Shown: positions 34,481-46,865 of the stretch, in pieces
Position numbering within the stretch: position 1 is the first letter of the stretch
Layout of the letters: every line of letters begins with the position of its first letter
DNA from: Cymbidium sinense
Lineage: Eukaryota; Streptophyta; Magnoliopsida; Asparagales; Orchidaceae
Reading direction: 5' to 3'
Length of the DNA stretch: 64,000 nucleotides
NCBI GenBank assembly: GCA_021442155.1
Contig: CM038222.1
Location: 26,460,148 to 26,524,147, forward strand
Made by a program: the position numbers and the translations under genes
Notes under the pieces: generated by a model
What the model was told of the DNA's origin: nothing
Seen by the model: only the letters and a program-made list of their open reading frames with translations
Databases searched by the model: none

Positions 34481-37091
34481 TAGGCTTGTGTTTAGGGTTT
34501 GTGTTTGGTGTTTCTGCTTAGCTGCAAGTTTTAGGGTTTAGGGTCTAGGTTTAGGGATTAGTGTTTTGTGGGTTTAGGGTTTAGGGCCCAGGGAGGAAGG
34601 AGGTAGGTTTAGGTTTAGGGTTGGTGGGTTGTGTGGTGTAGCGTGTTAGGTCAGGGAGAGGTAGTGTAGTTTAGGTTTAAGGTCAGGGTTTAGGATAGGA
34701 TTTAGGGTTTTTTTAAATAGGTAGGTTTATTTAGTTTATTTATATTTATTACCATTTTATTTATTTTTACTAGTATTTTTTTTATTTTTTTAGTTTAGTT
34801 TATTTATTTATTTATTTAGTTTTAGGTTTTTATTTATTATTTTAGGTTTAGTTTATTCTTTAGTTGAGTTTTATTATTTTGTTTTAATGTTTAGGGTTCA
34901 TTATTTATTTTTTGGTTTAGGTTTCGGATTTTTTTTTTTTTTTTAAGTTTAGGTTCTAGGTTTTTTTTTGTTAAACTTTTTAGTTTAGCTTTAGGTATAT
35001 TTTTTGTTTATTTTATTTTATTTACTTTAGGTTTAGGTTTAGGTTTAATTTAATTTAGGTTTAGGTTTAGGTTTTCTTTATTTTAGTTAGGTTTATTTTA
35101 GTTTAGGTTTATTTGATTTTGCTTATTTTATTTTTATTTTAAGTTTAGTTTTTCTTAGTTTAAGGTTTAGGTTTAATTTTTATTTATTATTAGGTTATAT
35201 TTTTAGTAATATTTTTTAGGTTTATATTTTTATTTTGTTTTTATTTTATTTTTATTTAACGTTTACTTTTAATTTTATTTAGATTTTTTATTCTTTTGTT
35301 TATTTTAAATTTTAGTTTAGTTTAAGTTTCTATTTATTTTATTTCAGTTTATTTTTATCTTTTATTTTATTTTATTTTTAGTTTTTGGTTTAGCTTTTAG
35401 TTTAGTTTTTTATTTTATTTTTTTATTTAGGTTTAGGTTTTTTTATTTATTTGATTACAGTTTATGAAGTTTAGTTTAGATAGGATTTAGGGCTTAGCCT
35501 GGTTGCCTGGGCCAGTTTTGGCCTGGTATGCCTCAGTGGTGGCCCAGTGGTTTTGTAGGTCTCAGGGTTGGGCCCAGACTCAGTTTGGGCTGGCCCAGGT
35601 TCAGGCCCCAGGTCAGGGTCTTTTAGTAGGGTCCAGGGCCCATTTTAGGTAGGGCCCAGGGTCAGGTCAGTGGCCTACTTTAGGGCCCAGGTAGGTTTAG
35701 GGTTAGTAGAGTCATGGTTTAGGGTTTTCTCTTTAAAATAAGCAAACCCAATTTAGCTATTTAGCTTATTATTTATTTATTTTAGTTTATTTTATTTTTA
35801 TTTTATTTAGCTTTATTATTTATTTAGGTGAGTTTTATTTTATTTTGTTTTTTTAGGTTTAGGTTTTGTTTTATTTATTTTAATTTAGTTTATTTTAGTT
35901 TAGGTTTAGTTTTATTTTATTTTTTTTATTTTATTATTTAGGTTTAGGTTTTTATATAGTTTATGGATAAGGCTTTATTTTTTTTATTTTTTTAGGTTTA
36001 TTTTTTAGGTTTAGGTTTTTATTTAATTTTTATTTTATTTTATTTTAGTTTTTTTTATTTTTGTTTTACATTTAGTTTTTATTTTATTTATGTTTTTATT
36101 CCTAGGTTTATTTTATTTTTAATTTAGTTTAGGTTTTATTTAATTTTTTTTATTTTATTATTTTATTTTAGGCTAGTTTATTTATCTTATATTATTTTAT
36201 TTTATCCAGATCTGGTTTTATTTATTTATTTAATTAAGTTATAGTTTAGGTTTAGGGTTTGCTCCTTGGCTAGGCTCAGGCCTTTAGGGCTCAGGGTTTA
36301 AGCTGGTGTCAGCTCAGGTTTATGGATAGTTGGCAAGAGGCTCAGGCCATAAGGTTTGGCTCAGGGGTCATGGTTGGGCCTGTGGATTTAGGGCTCAGGT
36401 GGTGGGGCCCAGGGTTTACTAGGCACACACCTTGGGCCTAGAGCCCAGGAGGCAGGCTCAGGCCAGGGTCAGGCCTTTAGGGTCAGGATGTGGCTCAGGG
36501 TAGGCCTAGGGTCAGTGGTTTTTTTAAAAAAGCCCAAAGTTTAGTTTATTTAGTTTATTAAGTTTATTCTTTATTTGCATTATAAGCCTATTTATTTATT
36601 TTAGGTTTTATTTATTTATTATAAGATCAGTTTATGTTTAGTTTTAGTTTAGTTTTATTTATTTTAATTTTTTATTTTATTTTATTTATGTTTAGATTTA
36701 AAATTTTATTTTATTTTTAGGTTTAGGTTTTATGTTTTATTTTAGGTTTATTTTATCAGGCTTTATTTTTAGTTTATTATAATTTATTTAGTTTAGGGTT
36801 TAGGTTTAGTTTATTTTAGGTTTAGGTTTAGGTTTTATTTATTTTTTATTTTGTTTATTTTAGTTTAGGTTGTAGATTTTCTTTATTTTTTTACTTTAGG
36901 TTTAGGTATTTAGTTTAGGGTTTAACATTTAGGGTTTAGGGTTTAGGGTTTTAGGGTTTAGGGTTTTATGGTTTAGGAATTTTATGGTTTAGGGATTTTA
37001 TGGTTTAGGGTTAAGGGTTTATGGTATAGTGTTTAGGTTGTAGGTCTAGGGTTCATGTTTTAGTTTAGGGTAAAGGATTTTTATTTTTTTT
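34481..37091 (+). repeat. Macrosatellite segment 7, with GC-rich patches
   Basis: About two to three core units without cassettes; marker or T-run positions are near 34,708, 35,728 (TTTAAAATAAGCAAACCC) and 36,510. G-rich blocks at 35,470-35,740 and 36,250-36,530 are unusually GC-rich, with GGCCCAGG and CCAGGGTCAGG words in place of TTTAGGG. The block at 36,905-37,060 is ordinary TTTAGGG-like. The T-rich blocks are normal. No gene. Confidence 0.85.
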
Positions 37092-37472
37092 AATAGAGAA
37101 TAAATTCAGATTCAACATTTCTTCTGTTTGATTTCATCAACCAAGTAACACACCAAGTTTTCTAAGACATAAGCGATGACATAGATAAAAAATGAGCACG
37201 CATAGGGCAAATCAAAATGACCTACTTTTCATTTCTCTAGTTCCCACTAGAACCACTCCGGCCTCCCAAGTACCAAGATCCACTATCATATCCCCGATCT
37301 CTCCCTCCGCCACTACAGCGATTGTAACCTCCATCACCCCTCCCACCTCCATAACCACAACTGCTCTGACCACTACCTCCATATCCACCAACGCCTATAG
37401 ATCCCTCACCACCATAACCGCTCGCTTTCACCTCCTCATCGCCTGAGCCCCGGCTGACTGAGATGTTTCATT
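37092..37472 (-). pseudogene. GR-RBP cassette 7
   Basis: Has the AATAGAGAATAAATTCAGAT border after a T-run (37,083-37,091). The glycine frame is open on the minus strand from 37,431 to 37,237: GYGGEGSIGVGGYGGSGQSS, then GYGGGRGDGGYNRCSGGGRD, ending SGRSSGN-like with a stop at the Trp position (37,234-37,236). The 3'UTR is shortened by about 70 bp, and the RRM end is degraded (AGPRLTEMFH-like), lacking the usual GCCCATTCTTAGGG border. It is a fragment with no RNP motifs. Confidence 0.82.
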
Positions 37473-40400
37473 TATTAGGTTTTAGGTTTTAAGATTTTTC
37501 TTAATTTATTTAGTTACTTTAGATATAGGTTTAGGGTTTGGGGTTTAGGGTTAGGTTTTAGGGTTTAGAGTTTAAGGTTTAGTTTAGTATTTTAGGTTTA
37601 TGCTTTAGCATTTTGGGTCTTGTGGGGTAGGTTTGGAGTCAGGGTTTTAATTGAGGTAGTGTGCTTTGGAAGCTAGGGTTTTGAGGTTTTAGGGTTATTA
37701 GGGTTTAGCATTTTTTTAAACCATTTCTCAACATAATTTTAGGTTTAGCTAGGTTAATTTAGGTAGAGATTAGGAGGCTTAGGGTTTGGCTGCACAGTTT
37801 AGGGTTTAGGGTTAGTTTAGGGTTTAGGTTTAGGTTTAGGTTTGAGGTTGGCATGTGGCCTAGGATCCGTGATTCTATAGTGTGGGGTTTTGTTTTAGGT
37901 TTTATTTAAACTAAACTGATAGGTTTAAGGATTTAGTTTATGAAGTTTTTTTATTTAGTTTAGTTTATTTATTTTAGGTTTATTTATTTTATTTTATATA
38001 TTTTATTTTAGCTCATTTTTTAGGTTTAGGTTTAGGTTCATTCTTATTTTTTATTTTAATTTTATTTTTATTTTATTTTTTAAGTTTAGGTTTTATTTAT
38101 CATTTTTAAGTTTAGGTTTAGGTTTTTATTTTTTTTATTTTTTTAGGTTTTGGATTTAGGTGTTTACTTTAGGTTTTATTTTTTAGTTTAGGTTTAGGAT
38201 TATTTTTAGTTTATTTTATTTTATTTAGATTAGGTTTAGGTTTATGTCTAGTTATTTTAGGTTTATGTTTAGGTTTTATTTATTTTAGTTTACTTTCTCT
38301 TTAGTTTAGGTTTAAGTTTATTTTATTTTGAATATGTATATATTTTTTCAATTTAGGATTTTGGTTTTATTTTTTATTTCTTTTAAGTTTATTTTTAGGT
38401 TTTTTTTTATATAGTTTTATTTTATTTTATTTTAGGTTTTATTTTTATTTTTATTTTATGTTTAGTTTTATTTTTATTTTTTTTATTCTTAGGTTTATTT
38501 TAATTTTATAGTTTAAGTTTTATTTATTTTATTTTAGTTTATTTTTATTTTTTATTTTATTTTATTTTTAGGTTTAGGTTTAGTTTAAGTTTCTATTTAT
38601 TTTATTTTTATTTAGGTTTTTTTTTTATTTATCTGATCATATAGGTTTATTTAGTTTTTTATCAGCTTTAGCCTGGTTTAGGTTTAGTCCCTTTAAAGCC
38701 TAGTCAGAGCCCAGTGTTAGGGCCTGGGGAGGGCCCAGGGTCAGTGCTAGCTTTAGGTCCTGGGCCTGAGGGTCTTTGGTTGGGCCTAGGGCTCAGCCTT
38801 AGGATTTAGGGTCATTTAGGCCCAGTGTCGGGGTCAGTGAGCTTTAAGGTTTTATGGCTGGCCTAGGATTTAAGATCTATAGCCAGTTCATGGTTATTTT
38901 ATGGTTTTGGCCCAGCATTTAGGGTCTGAAGGGCCAGGGCCTGTTTTAGTGGCTCAGTGGCCCAGGTGGCCCAGTGGCTCAGATTTAGGTAGCTCAGGGG
39001 GCTAGGTTTAGAGGGTTTAGTAGTTTTTTTAATGTCCAGAGCTCAGGATTTAGGATTTAGTGTAGGGTGTGGATCAGGGTTTAGGGTTTTTCTTTAAAAT
39101 TAAGCAAAAGACAGTTTTGTTTATTTAGTTTATTTTATTTATTTTAGTTTATTTTATTTTATTTTATTTAGGTTTATCTTTTGATTTTATTTAGTTTATT
39201 TTATTTATTTTAGGTTTATTTATTTTAGTTTAGTTTTATTTTAGTTTATCTTTAAGATTTAGGTTTATTCTTTATTTTATTTCATTTTAGGTTTAAGTTT
39301 TATTTGTTATTTTTAAGTTTAGGTTTATTTTTTATTTATTTTAGATCTTGGTTTTAGGTTTTTTATTTTAATTTAGGTTTAGATTTATTTTTTTAGTTTA
39401 TTTTATTTTAGTTTAGGGTCAAGTAGTTTATCTCATGTTAAATTTATTTTAGTTTAGTTTAGTTTATTTTAGTTAAGTTTCAGGCTTTTTATCTCTAGGT
39501 TTAAGTTTTTTTAGAAGGTGGTAGTTTAGGGCTCAAGATGCAGTGGTTTAGGCCCAGAGCCTGGCCTTTAGGGTTTAGGGCCCAGGGTTTAGGGTTTTTG
39601 TGTAGCCTTTTAGATCAGTTTGCAGGCCCAGGGTTAGGGCTCAGGGGTATGGTTACTTTTGGTTTAGGTCAGTGTCAGGATTTAGATTACAGGTCAGTGT
39701 TTTAGTGTTTTTTTCTTTAAAAAAGCAAACCAAAGAGTCAGGGCTCATTTAGTAATTTATATTTATTTTATTTTAATTTTAATTTTATTTAGTTTAGATT
39801 CTTTAATTTAGTTTATTTTGTTTAGTTTAGGTTTTATTTTAGCTTATTTTTAGGTTTAGGTTTAGGTTTTAGGTTTATTTTTATGAGTTTGATTTTTTTT
39901 ATCATTTAGCTTTAGGTTTTATTTTTATTTTATGTTTAGGTTTAGGTTTTTTTTTAAATTTTTTTATTTAGGTTTTAGGTTTTTATTTTAGGTTTATTTT
40001 TATATTTAGGTTTATTTTTATTTTATTTTATTTTATTTACTCTGAGTTTAGACTTAGCTTTTAATTATTTTAGTTTAGTTTATTTTATTTTAGGTTTAAA
40101 TTTATTTTGTTTTGTTTATTTTATTTTTCTTTTAGGTTTAACTTTGTTTAGTTTAGAGATTAGGTTTTATTTTTTATTTATTTTTAGTTATATTTTTTAG
40201 GTTTAGGTTTTTATTTAGTTTTTATTTTATTTTACATTTAATGTTTATTTTATTTTAGTATTTATTCTTAGGTTTATTTAGTTTGGGTTTAGGTTTTAGT
40301 TTAGGTTTTTATTTTATTTTATTTTATTTAGGGTTAAGCCTTTTAATTATTTTTACCGTGATTTATTTAGTTTAGGTTTAGGTTTTAGCTTTGTGGATTA

Positions 40401-41287
40401 GTTCAGTATTTATGGTAGGTCAGCCTCAGGATCTGGTGAGGTTTAGTGCAGGATCAGAGTTTTTTAGGCCGCCAGGGGAAGGGCCGTAGGCCTAGGCTGA
40501 GAGGCCCAGTGGGGCTTGGCCAGTTTAGTTTAAGCCAGTTTAGGGCACAAGAACAGGTGGTTGGGCTCAGGCAGGGGCAGCCCATGTTAGTCAGGGCCCA
40601 GGGCCCAGGTCAGTAGTTTATAGGTGGGCCCAGGGCAGGATCTAAGCCTAAAGCCAGGGTAGAATCTAGTCTTTAAATAACCAGACCCGGCATGTTTATG
40701 TTTATTTAGTTTATTTTATCTTATCTTATCTTATTTAAGCTTTTTTTATTTAGTTTAGTTTATTTATCTTAGTTTAGGTTTTTTATCTTTTATTATTTAG
40801 GTTTAGGTCAGCCTATCATTTCCACTTTAGCTTTTATTTTATTTTAGGTTTAGGTTTTATTTTTTATTTTTAGTCTTAGGTTTAGGTTTTAATTTTAATT
40901 TTTTAGGTTGAGGTTTCAGGTTTAATTTTAAGTTTTACTTTTACTTTAGGTTTAGGTTTATTTTTAGTTTATTTTATTTTATTTTGATTAGGGTTTAAGT
41001 CTAGGTTTTATTTATTTTAGTTTAGTTTATTTTAGTTTTGGTTTAGGCTTATTTTGTTTAGTTTATTTTAGGTTTAGTTTTTTTTTTAGTTTAAGGTTTA
41101 GGGTTTTAGGGTTTAGGGTTTAGGATTTTAGGGTATAGGATTTAGGGTTTATGGTTTATAGTTTAGGGTTTAGGGTTTTTAGGGTTTAGGGTTTATGATT
41201 TAAGGTTTAGGGTTTAGGGTTTAGGGTTTAGGTTGTAAGTCTACGGTTCATGTTTTAGTTTACGGTTAAGGGTTTTTGGTTTTTTTC
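37473..41287 (+). repeat. Macrosatellite segment 8, with GC-rich patches
   Basis: About four cassette-free units; markers near 37,889 (TTTAAACTAAACTGATAGG), 39,088 (TTTAAAATTAAGCAAAAG), 39,708 (TTTAAAAAAGCAAACC) and 40,670. GC-rich CCCAGGG-type patches occupy the positions of G-rich blocks at about 37,600-37,900, 38,660-39,080, 39,530-39,710 and 40,390-40,690. The last block (41,090-41,270) is clean TTTAGGG-like. No gene. Confidence 0.85.
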
Positions 41288-41764
41288 AATAGAGAATAAA
41301 TTCAAATTCAACATTTCTTCTTTTAGATTTCATTAACCAAGTAACACACCAAGTTTTTTGTGACACAAGTGATGGCATAGATAAAAAATGCGCACTCATA
41401 GAATAACTAGGACCGTCTCTACTATAAAGACCCTAGATAACTAGAACCATCTCTACTATAAAGGCATAGTTTTATAAGCAATGATTGGATGCTCTTCACC
41501 ATCGTAACAAATCCTCCTCGAGTAGTGGGATCCACCATCATATCCCTGATCTCTCCCTCTACCATCACCATGGTTGTAACCTCCGTCGCTCGTCCTGCCT
41601 TCATTAGCACCACTACTCTGACCACCATCTCCATGTCCACAAGCACCTATAGATCCCCAACCACAACTATGATATCGCCACCTCTGCCTTTGCCTTCATC
41701 ACCAAATCTGAATTGAGCCTGGTTAACAGTGATGTTCCTACCATCAAGGTTCTGCCCATTCTTC
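41288..41764 (-). pseudogene. GR-RBP cassette 8
   Basis: Complete borders: T-run then CAATAGAGAATAAATTCAAA at 41,287, and TCTGCCCATTCTTCAGGTTT at the far end. On the minus strand the RRM end reads NGQNLDGRNITVNQAQ, the best preserved of all copies, followed by a glycine-rich tail. The 3'UTR contains a local duplication of CTAGAACCATCTCTACTATA-type sequence (41,407-41,465). Minus and plus frames of about 75 codons here are out of frame. Confidence 0.82.
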
Positions 41765-42814
41765 AGGTTTAAGTTTATTAAGTTATAAGGTTTAAGTTTA
41801 TTTTTAAATTTATTTAGTTACTTTTGGTTTTGGATTAGGGTTTGGGGTTTAGGGTTTGGGGTTTATAATTTAAGTTTTTAGGGTTTATGTTTTTAGGGTT
41901 TAGGGTTTAGGGTTAGGGTTTAAGGTTTAGGATTTTAAGGCTTTTTAGGGTTTAGTGGTCAGGGTTTAGATTTAGGTTTAGGTGAGGTTTAGTTTAGGGT
42001 TTGAGGAGATAGTGCATAAATGATCTGATAGGGTGGTAGGACGCCTGAGTTTAGCCAGGTCAGTTAGGTCCCAGGGCCTAGGGTAGGCTTTAGAGCCTCA
42101 GGCCCAGGTCAGTCAGATTTAGGATTTAGGGTTCGTTAGGTTGTTTAGGGTAGGATAGTTTATCAGGGCCTAGGGTTTAGGGGTTTTTTTAAAAAAAATC
42201 AAGCAAACCCGGCAGGTCTTCATTTTTTATTTAATTTATCTTTTTTTTTTTTTTTTTTAAATTTTATTTTATGTTTTAGGTTTAGGTTTAGGTTTTATTT
42301 TTATTTTAGGTTTATGTTTGGTTTTATTTTATTTTTTTTAGGTTTAGGTTTTAGGTTTATTTTTTAGTTATATTTTAGGTTTTATTTTTTATTTAAGTTT
42401 AGGTATATTTTAGTTTATTTTATTTTATTTAGTTTAGGGTTTAGGTTTAGTTTATTTTAGGTTTAGGTTTATTTTCTATCTATTTTATTTTAGTTTATTT
42501 AAGTTTAGGTTTAAGCTTATTATATTTTGTTTATTTTATGTTTAATTTTTTTTTTAGTTTAGGGTTTAATATTTAGGGTTTTAGGGTTTAGGATTTTAGG
42601 TTTTAGGGTTTAGGGTTTAGGGTTTTAAGATTTAGGGTTTAGGATTTAGGGTTTAGGATTTAGGGTTTATGGTTTTTAGGGTTTAGGGTTTAGGGTTTAG
42701 GATTTAGAGTTTAGGGTTTTTAGGGTTTAGGGTTTAGGGTTTACGATTTAGGGTTTAGGTTGTATGCCTAAGGTTCATGTTTAAGTTTAGAGTTAAAGGT
42801 TTTTAGTTTTTTTT
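41765..42814 (+). repeat. Macrosatellite segment 9 (one core unit)
   Basis: G-rich block to about 42,180, partly GC-rich (42,040-42,180), then T-run and marker AAATCAAGCAAACC (42,194), T-rich block, and a long clean TTTAGGG block at 42,555-42,790. Cassette-to-cassette period is about 1.53 kb. Confidence 0.88.
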
Positions 42815-43277
42815 GACAGAGAACAAATTCAGATTCAACATTTCTTCTTTTTGATTTCATTAACTAAGTAACACACCAAGTATTCTAAGACACAAGCTAT
42901 TACATAGATAAAAAATGAGCACACATAGAACAAATTAAAAACCCTAGATAACAAGAACCTTCTATCTATAAAGATAAAATTCCATAAGCAGCAGATTGGT
43001 TTGACCGTTCTCTAATTTCTTCAGTTCACATCAGAACAACCCTGACCTCTCGACTAATAGGATCCACCATCATATCCCCGATCGCTCCCTCCACTACTAC
43101 TTCGGATGTAACCTCCGTCACTCATCCTACCTCCATAACCACCACTGCTCCTACCACAACCTCCATATCCATCAAGACACTCAGATCCCCACCAACATGT
43201 GATAATCGCCTCTCCTTCACCTCCACAAGAAGATCTGAAGCGTTGATGGTGATGTTCTCATCGATTCTACCCAATCT
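42815..43277 (-). pseudogene. GR-RBP cassette 9
   Basis: T-run then GACAGAGAACAAATTCAGAT border at 42,815. The 3'UTR is nearly full (CACAAGCTATTACATAGATA in place of CACAAGCGATGACATAGATA). Glycine-rich section 43,040-43,230 with small deletions; the RRM end is shortened to INHHxR-like and the border is CCCAATCTTAGGG. Broken fragment. Confidence 0.8.
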
Positions 43278-44711
43278 TAGGGTTTAGTTTTATTAGGTTT
43301 TAAGGTTTAGGTTTAATTTTTAATTTATTTAGTTACTTTAGGTTTAGGTTTAAGGTCTGAGGTTTAGGGTTAGGGTTTAGAGTTTAGGGTTTAGGTTTTA
43401 AGGTTTATGCTTTTAGGGTTTACGATTTAAGGTTAGGGTTTAAAGTTTAGGATTTTAGGGTTTAGGGTTTTAGGGTTTAGGGTTCAGGGTTAGAGTTTAG
43501 GGTTTAGGCTTTTGGGTTTAAGCTTTAGAGTTTAAGGTTTTGAGGGTTTTGGGGTTTAGGGAGGAGGTCAGAGGTGTGGAGCAGGCACAAGGTACAGGGT
43601 TTTAGATCAGGGTCAGGTTTAGGTAGTTTAGGGCCCAGGGCCCAGGGTCATTTAGGGCCCAGGATCCAGTGCAGGGAGGCCTTTAGGGTTTTGGCCTTGG
43701 GTTGGGTCAGGGTCAAGTCAGCTTTAGGGTTTAAGGTTTTGGAACCAAGCAAACCCAGTAGGTTTATTTAGTTTATTTTATTTATCTTAGCCTATTTATT
43801 TTTATTTATTTTATTTACTCATGCTTTATTTTATTTATTTTAGCATATTTATTTTAGTTTAGGGATTAGTTTAGTTTATTTTAGGTGTAGGTTTAGGTAT
43901 AAGTTTATTTATTTAATTTAGTTTTATTTTTATGTTATTGTTTAGGCTTAGGTTTTATTTTATTTTTTTAGGTTTAGGTTTAGTTTTTTATTTTATTTTT
44001 TTAGGTTTAGGTTTTAGGTTTTTATTTCAGATTTATTTTAAGGTTTTATTTTTAAGTTTTGGTTTAGGCTTATATTTAGTTGATTTTATTTTATTTAGTT
44101 TAGGTTTAGGTTTAGGTTTTATTTATTTTAGTTTAGTTTATTTTAGTTTAGGTTTGGGTTTATTTTATTTTTATTTTAGTTTATGGTTTAGGTTTTATTT
44201 TTTATTTATTTTTTAGTTTTTTTTAGGATCATTTTTTTAGGTATGAGTTTTTATATAGTCTTTATTTTATTTTATTTTAAGTTTATTTTATTTTTATTCT
44301 AAGCTTAGTTTTTATTTTATTTTGGTTTTTATTTTTTTAGTTTAGGTTTTTATTTTATTATTTTAGTTTAGTTTTTATTTTTTATTTTATTTTCTTTTTT
44401 ATGTTTAGGTGTAGATTTAGGTTTTAGTTTATGTTTTTATTTTATGTTATTATAGTTTTGGTTTTTTTATTAATTTTATTTTTTAGGTTTTATTTAGATT
44501 AGGTTTATTCTTTTGGCTTTCTAGGGTTTAATGTTTAGTGTTTTTGTGGGTTTAGGCTTTAGGATTTAGGTTTTAGGGTTTTGGGTTTTGGGTTTTGGGT
44601 TTTAGGGTTAGGTTTAGGGTTTAGGGTTTAGGGTTTTTTTACGGTTGTGGTTTAGGTTTTAGGTTTTGTTTAGGTTCAGTTTAGTTTAAGGTTTAGATTT
44701 TAGTTTTTTTT
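43278..44711 (+). repeat. Macrosatellite segment 10
   Basis: G-rich TTTAGGG-like block (43,278-43,560), GC-rich patch (43,560-43,740), marker GAACCAAGCAAACCCAGTAG (43,731), T-rich block (to about 44,510), then G-rich block. The + frame at 43,932-44,216 (Phe/Leu/Gly/Tyr only) is a translation of the T-rich repeat and not a gene. Confidence 0.87.
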
Positions 44712-45168
44712 AAATAGAGAACAAATTGATTCAACATGTCTTCTTTCGATTTTATCGCCAAGTAACATCAAGTTTTCTAAGACAAGTTTATATATAGATA
44801 AAAAATTAGCATGAAAAGAGCAAATCAAAAACCCTAGATAACTAGAATCATCTCTACAATAAAGACACAATTCCTTAAGCAATAGATCAAATCCACCGTT
44901 CTTTAATTTTTGTAGTTCCCATCAGAACCACCCCGGCCTCTTGAGTGGCGGGATCCACCATCAAATCCCCAAACTCTCCCTTCGCCACCACCATGGCTAT
45001 AACCTCCGTCACTCCTCCTGCTTCCAGAACCACCACTGCTCTAACCACCACCTCCATATCCATGAACACCTCTAGAACCCCCACCACCACTATGATAACC
45101 ACCGCATCAGCCTCAACCGCCAAATCTAGATCAACCCTTGATCATGTCCACAAGATTCTTCCCATTCT
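44712..45168 (-). pseudogene. GR-RBP cassette 10
   Basis: T-run, then AAATAGAGAACAAATTGATT at 44,711. Complete 3'UTR, glycine-rich tail (44,930-45,110) and a shortened RRM end; border CCCATTCTTAAGGTTTGGG at 45,161. Frames of 78-79 codons on both strands across the tail are the Val-rich and Thr-rich wrong frames. Confidence 0.8.
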
Positions 45169-46399
45169 TAAGGTTTGGGTTTAGGTTTAGGTTTATTAGG
45201 GTTTTAGAGTTTAGGTTTATTTTTTAATTTATTAAGTTACTTTAGGTTTTGGTTTAGTGTTTAGGGTTTAGGGTTTATGTTTTAGGGTTAGAGTTTTGGG
45301 TTTAGGGCTTAGGGTTTAGGGTTTAGGGTTTTAGGGTTTATACTTTTAAGGTTTAGGGTTTAAGGTTTAGGATTTTTTATGGTTTATGGTTTAGGTTTTA
45401 GGGTTTAGTGTTATAGGTTTAGGGTTTATAGGGTTTAGGGTTTAGGGTTTGGGGTTTAGGATTTAAGGTTTATGATTTTTCTTCTATTTCATTAATTAAG
45501 TAAACTAGTAGGTTTAGGTTTATTTAGTTTATTTACTTTATTTATTATTAATTTTAATTAATTTTTTTATTTAGGTATATTTTTTATTTTTTTTTAGTTT
45601 AGTTTATTTATTTTAGCTATATTTATTTTAGTTTATTTTTTTGGTTTAGGTTTATTTTTTTGTTGAGTTATATTTTTATTTTATTTTTATGGTTTAGGTT
45701 TTATTTTTATTTTTAGGTTTAGGTTTTGCTTCTTATTTTATTTTGAAGGTTAAGGTTTTAAGCTTTTATTTTAGGTTTATTTATTGGTTTTATTTTTTAG
45801 TTTAGGTTTAGGTTTATTTTTAGTTTATTTTATTTTGTTTAGTTTAGGTTTAGGTTTAGGTTTAGTTTATTTTAGGTTTAGGTTTAGGTTTTATTTATTT
45901 TCATTTATATTATTTTAGTTTAGGTTTAGGTTTATTTTATTTTGACTTTAGGTTTAGGTATTTTTTAGTTTAGGGTTTATGTTTTATTTTATTTTTAATT
46001 TTAGGTTTTATTTTTAGGATTATTTCTAAAGTTTAGGTTCTTATGTAGTTTTCATTTTATTTTGTTTTAGGCTTATTTCATTTTTATTTTATGTTTAGTT
46101 TCTATATTATTTAGGTTTTTTATTTTTATTTTAGTTTAGTTTAGGTTTTTCTTTATATTATTTTAGTTTAGTTTTTATTTTTTATTTGATTTTCTTTTTA
46201 GGTTTAGGTTTAAGTTTAGGTTTGATTTTATGTCTTTATTTATTTTAGTTTAGGATTTTTTATTTATTTTATTTTTAGGCTTTATTTAGTTTAGTTTTAA
46301 GTTTTTAGCTTTTTAAGGTTTAGGGTTTAGGGTTTAGGGTTTAGGTTTTAGGTTTATGGTTCAAGTTTTTATGTAGGATTTAGTGTTTTTATTTTTTCT
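45169..46399 (+). repeat. Macrosatellite segment 11 (one core unit)
   Basis: G-rich block with clean TTTAGGG runs (45,250-45,470), marker ATTAATTAAGTAAACTAGTA (45,491), T-rich block to about 46,310, then a short G-rich block. Cassette-to-cassette period is about 1.69 kb. Confidence 0.88.
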
Positions 46400-46865
46400 A
46401 ATAGAGAACAAATTTAGATTCAGCATTTCTTATTTTTTATTTCATCAACCAAGTAACACACCAAGTTTTCTGAGGCACAAGCGATGACATAAATAAAAAA
46501 TGAGCATGCATAGAGAAAATCAAAAACCCTAGATAACTAGAATCATCTCAATAATAAAGACATAATTCCATAAGCTGATATCATATCCCGCTCTATAGTT
46601 TCTCCGCCTCATCGCACCCATCCCATCTCGTAGCGTAATCCATCATCGATCCAATCTCTCCCTCCACAACCAACACGACTATAACCTCCATCGCTCCTCC
46701 CACCTCCATAACCACTACTACTCTGACCAACACCTCCATATCCACCAGCACCACTAGATCACCCACCACCATTATGATAACCACCACATCCGCCTTCGCC
46801 TCCAACACCAAATCTAGACAGAGCTCAAGCACTGCTATGTTCCTCATGTTTCTCCCCATTCTTCC
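46400..46865 (-). pseudogene. GR-RBP cassette 11
   Basis: Last cassette before an 11-13 kb stretch without any. T-run, then AATAGAGAACAAATTTAGAT at 46,400; conserved CACAAGCGATGACATAAATA in the 3'UTR. The glycine-rich tail (46,640-46,810) is fairly complete, but the RRM end is rearranged (GCACTGCTATGTTCCTCATG in place of the usual NITVN codons). The border is CCCCATTCTTCCAGTTT. Confidence 0.8.

Noticed and set aside
43932..44216. Phe/Leu/Gly/Tyr-rich hydrophobic frames (also 47,043-47,330 and 57,767-58,021) that might suggest membrane proteins
   Set aside because: They translate the T-rich TTTATTTTAGG repeat; composition and position follow the satellite, and no other unit keeps the frame.
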